A stretch of 64,000 nucleotides of DNA from Nostoc linckia FACHB-104 (GTDB taxonomy: Bacteria; Cyanobacteriota; Cyanobacteriia; Cyanobacteriales; Nostocaceae). Position numbers and translations under genes: made by a program. Positions 63,528-64,000 of the stretch are shown piece after piece. The stretch lies in the NCBI RefSeq assembly GCF_014696615.1, contig NZ_JACJQJ010000009.1, positions 1-64,000 of the forward strand. Direction: 5' to 3'. How positions within the stretch are numbered: position 1 is the first letter of the stretch; each line of letters starts with the position of its first letter. Below the pieces are notes generated by a model. The model made no database searches. It was not told the origin of the DNA and saw nothing but the letters and a program-made list of their open reading frames with translations.

Positions 63528-64000
63528 ATGAAACTAAGCGTATTGATGATTACTTATAATCACGAAGCTTTTATTGCTCAAGCAATAGAAAGTATTCTAT
63601 TGCAAGAAGTAAATTTTGATTATGAAATTGTTATTGGAGAAGATTGCTCCACAGATAATACTCGCAAAATACTGCTGAATTACCAAGAAAAATATCCTGA
63701 CAAAATCAGATTAATTCTACCAGAAAATAATCTTGGTATGCAGAAAAATTTTAGTGAAACATTTAAATCTTGCCAAGGTAAATATATAGCACTACTGGAA
63801 GGAGATGACTATTGGATATCTTCAAATAAACTACAAAAACAAGTAGATTTTTTAGAAAAAAATTCTGAATATATAATTTGCTTTCATAATGCTTGGGTTA
63901 AACATACTGAAAGCAAAAATGATTACTTTATGAATTCAAATATAAATAAAGATGTTTTTGATATTACAGATATTATTAAATTAGACTGGTTTATTGCAAC
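63528..64000 (+). CDS. Family 2 glycosyltransferase (cut by window end)
   Basis: The first 157 residues of a GT2 enzyme. It begins MKLSVLMITYNHEAFI, then YEIVIGEDCSTDNTR (the first Asp region) and the metal motif YIALLEGDDYW, normal for GT-A enzymes. ATG at 63528, 42 bases after the DegT gene stop, on the same strand, so part of the polysaccharide locus. The 3' part is outside the window. Confidence 0.9.
   Translation, partial: MKLSVLMITYNHEAFIAQAIESILLQEVNFDYEIVIGEDCSTDNTRKILLNYQEKYPDKIRLILPENNLGMQKNFSETFKSCQGKYIALLEGDDYWISSNKLQKQVDFLEKNSEYIICFHNAWVKHTESKNDYFMNSNINKDVFDITDIIKLDWFIA

Noticed and set aside
1-64000. CRISPR arrays, rRNA, riboswitches, complete insertion sequences, known small RNAs
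   Set aside because: I looked for regular spaced repeats, rRNA-like sequence, tmRNA/6S/RNase P-like signatures and full transposase genes and saw none; tandem repeats present are period-7 and without spacers.

Overview
The window looks like chromosome of a filamentous, probably heterocyst-forming cyanobacterium (Nostoc/Calothrix-like). The basis is many GCGATCGC (HIP1) octamers, moderately AT-rich DNA, period-7 tandem repeats between genes, dispersed short inverted-repeat elements, and cyanobacterium-typical families (DICT-domain kinase, PsiE, pentapeptide and BON proteins, GumC/BY-kinase polysaccharide genes). The species cannot be named from sequence alone. No rRNA, CRISPR array or complete insertion sequence was seen.

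Layout. 1-1.8 kb: probable edge of a mobile island (end of a DUF2513-like gene, and a tyrosine integrase). 2-9.9 kb: scattered metabolic genes (pentapeptide protein, galactokinase with a cupin, an unusual SDR, a GNAT acetyltransferase, a Rieske ferredoxin) separated by repeat-rich gaps. 10.3-12.9 kb: a same-strand signalling group of small GTPase, roadblock/LC7 protein, protoglobin and V4R-like protein. 13.8-18.8 kb: lumenal protein, ABC exporter, tRNA-Tyr and tRNA-Thr, ankyrin, UBP zinc-finger and S4 proteins. 19.1-21.1 kb: an RNA-repair pair (RNA ligase and HD-polynucleotide kinase). 21.5-38.7 kb: an exopolysaccharide locus (initiating sugar transferase, WecG-type transferase, GT2 and GT4 transferases, Wzx-like flippase, polymerase, GumC-like co-polymerase, asparagine-synthase-like modifier, GH74-like hydrolase), interrupted by a two-component system. 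39-49.3 kb: CapK-like ligase, thioredoxin-fold protein, murE, two atypical histidine kinases, BON lipoprotein, PsiE protein and an MMADHC homologue. 49.5-64 kb: a second polysaccharide locus (BY-kinase, GT4, GDP-mannose-dehydratase family, Wzm/Wzt ABC exporter, epimerase, methyltransferase, NeuD acyltransferase, DegT aminotransferase, GT2 cut by the window end).

How the genes work together. The two polysaccharide loci together hold the parts for two export routes: Wzx/Wzy with co-polymerases, and ABC-type Wzm/Wzt. The second locus also makes and decorates a modified, probably amino- and deoxy-sugar. The GTPase-roadblock pair resembles the core of actinobacterial conservons and MglA/MglB modules, here beside a haem-sensor-like globin and a possible small-ligand-binding protein. 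The RNA ligase and HD-Pnk would together heal and seal broken RNA ends.

The most interesting items are the globin/GTPase group, the RNA-repair pair, a histidine-kinase-like protein with Gln at the phospho-acceptor position, an MMADHC (cobalamin trafficking) homologue whose stop codon lies in a MITE end, a GH74-like xyloglucanase in a polysaccharide locus, SDR enzymes with replaced catalytic Tyr, and several small inverted-repeat element families. All functions are inferred from motifs read by eye; no database search was run.
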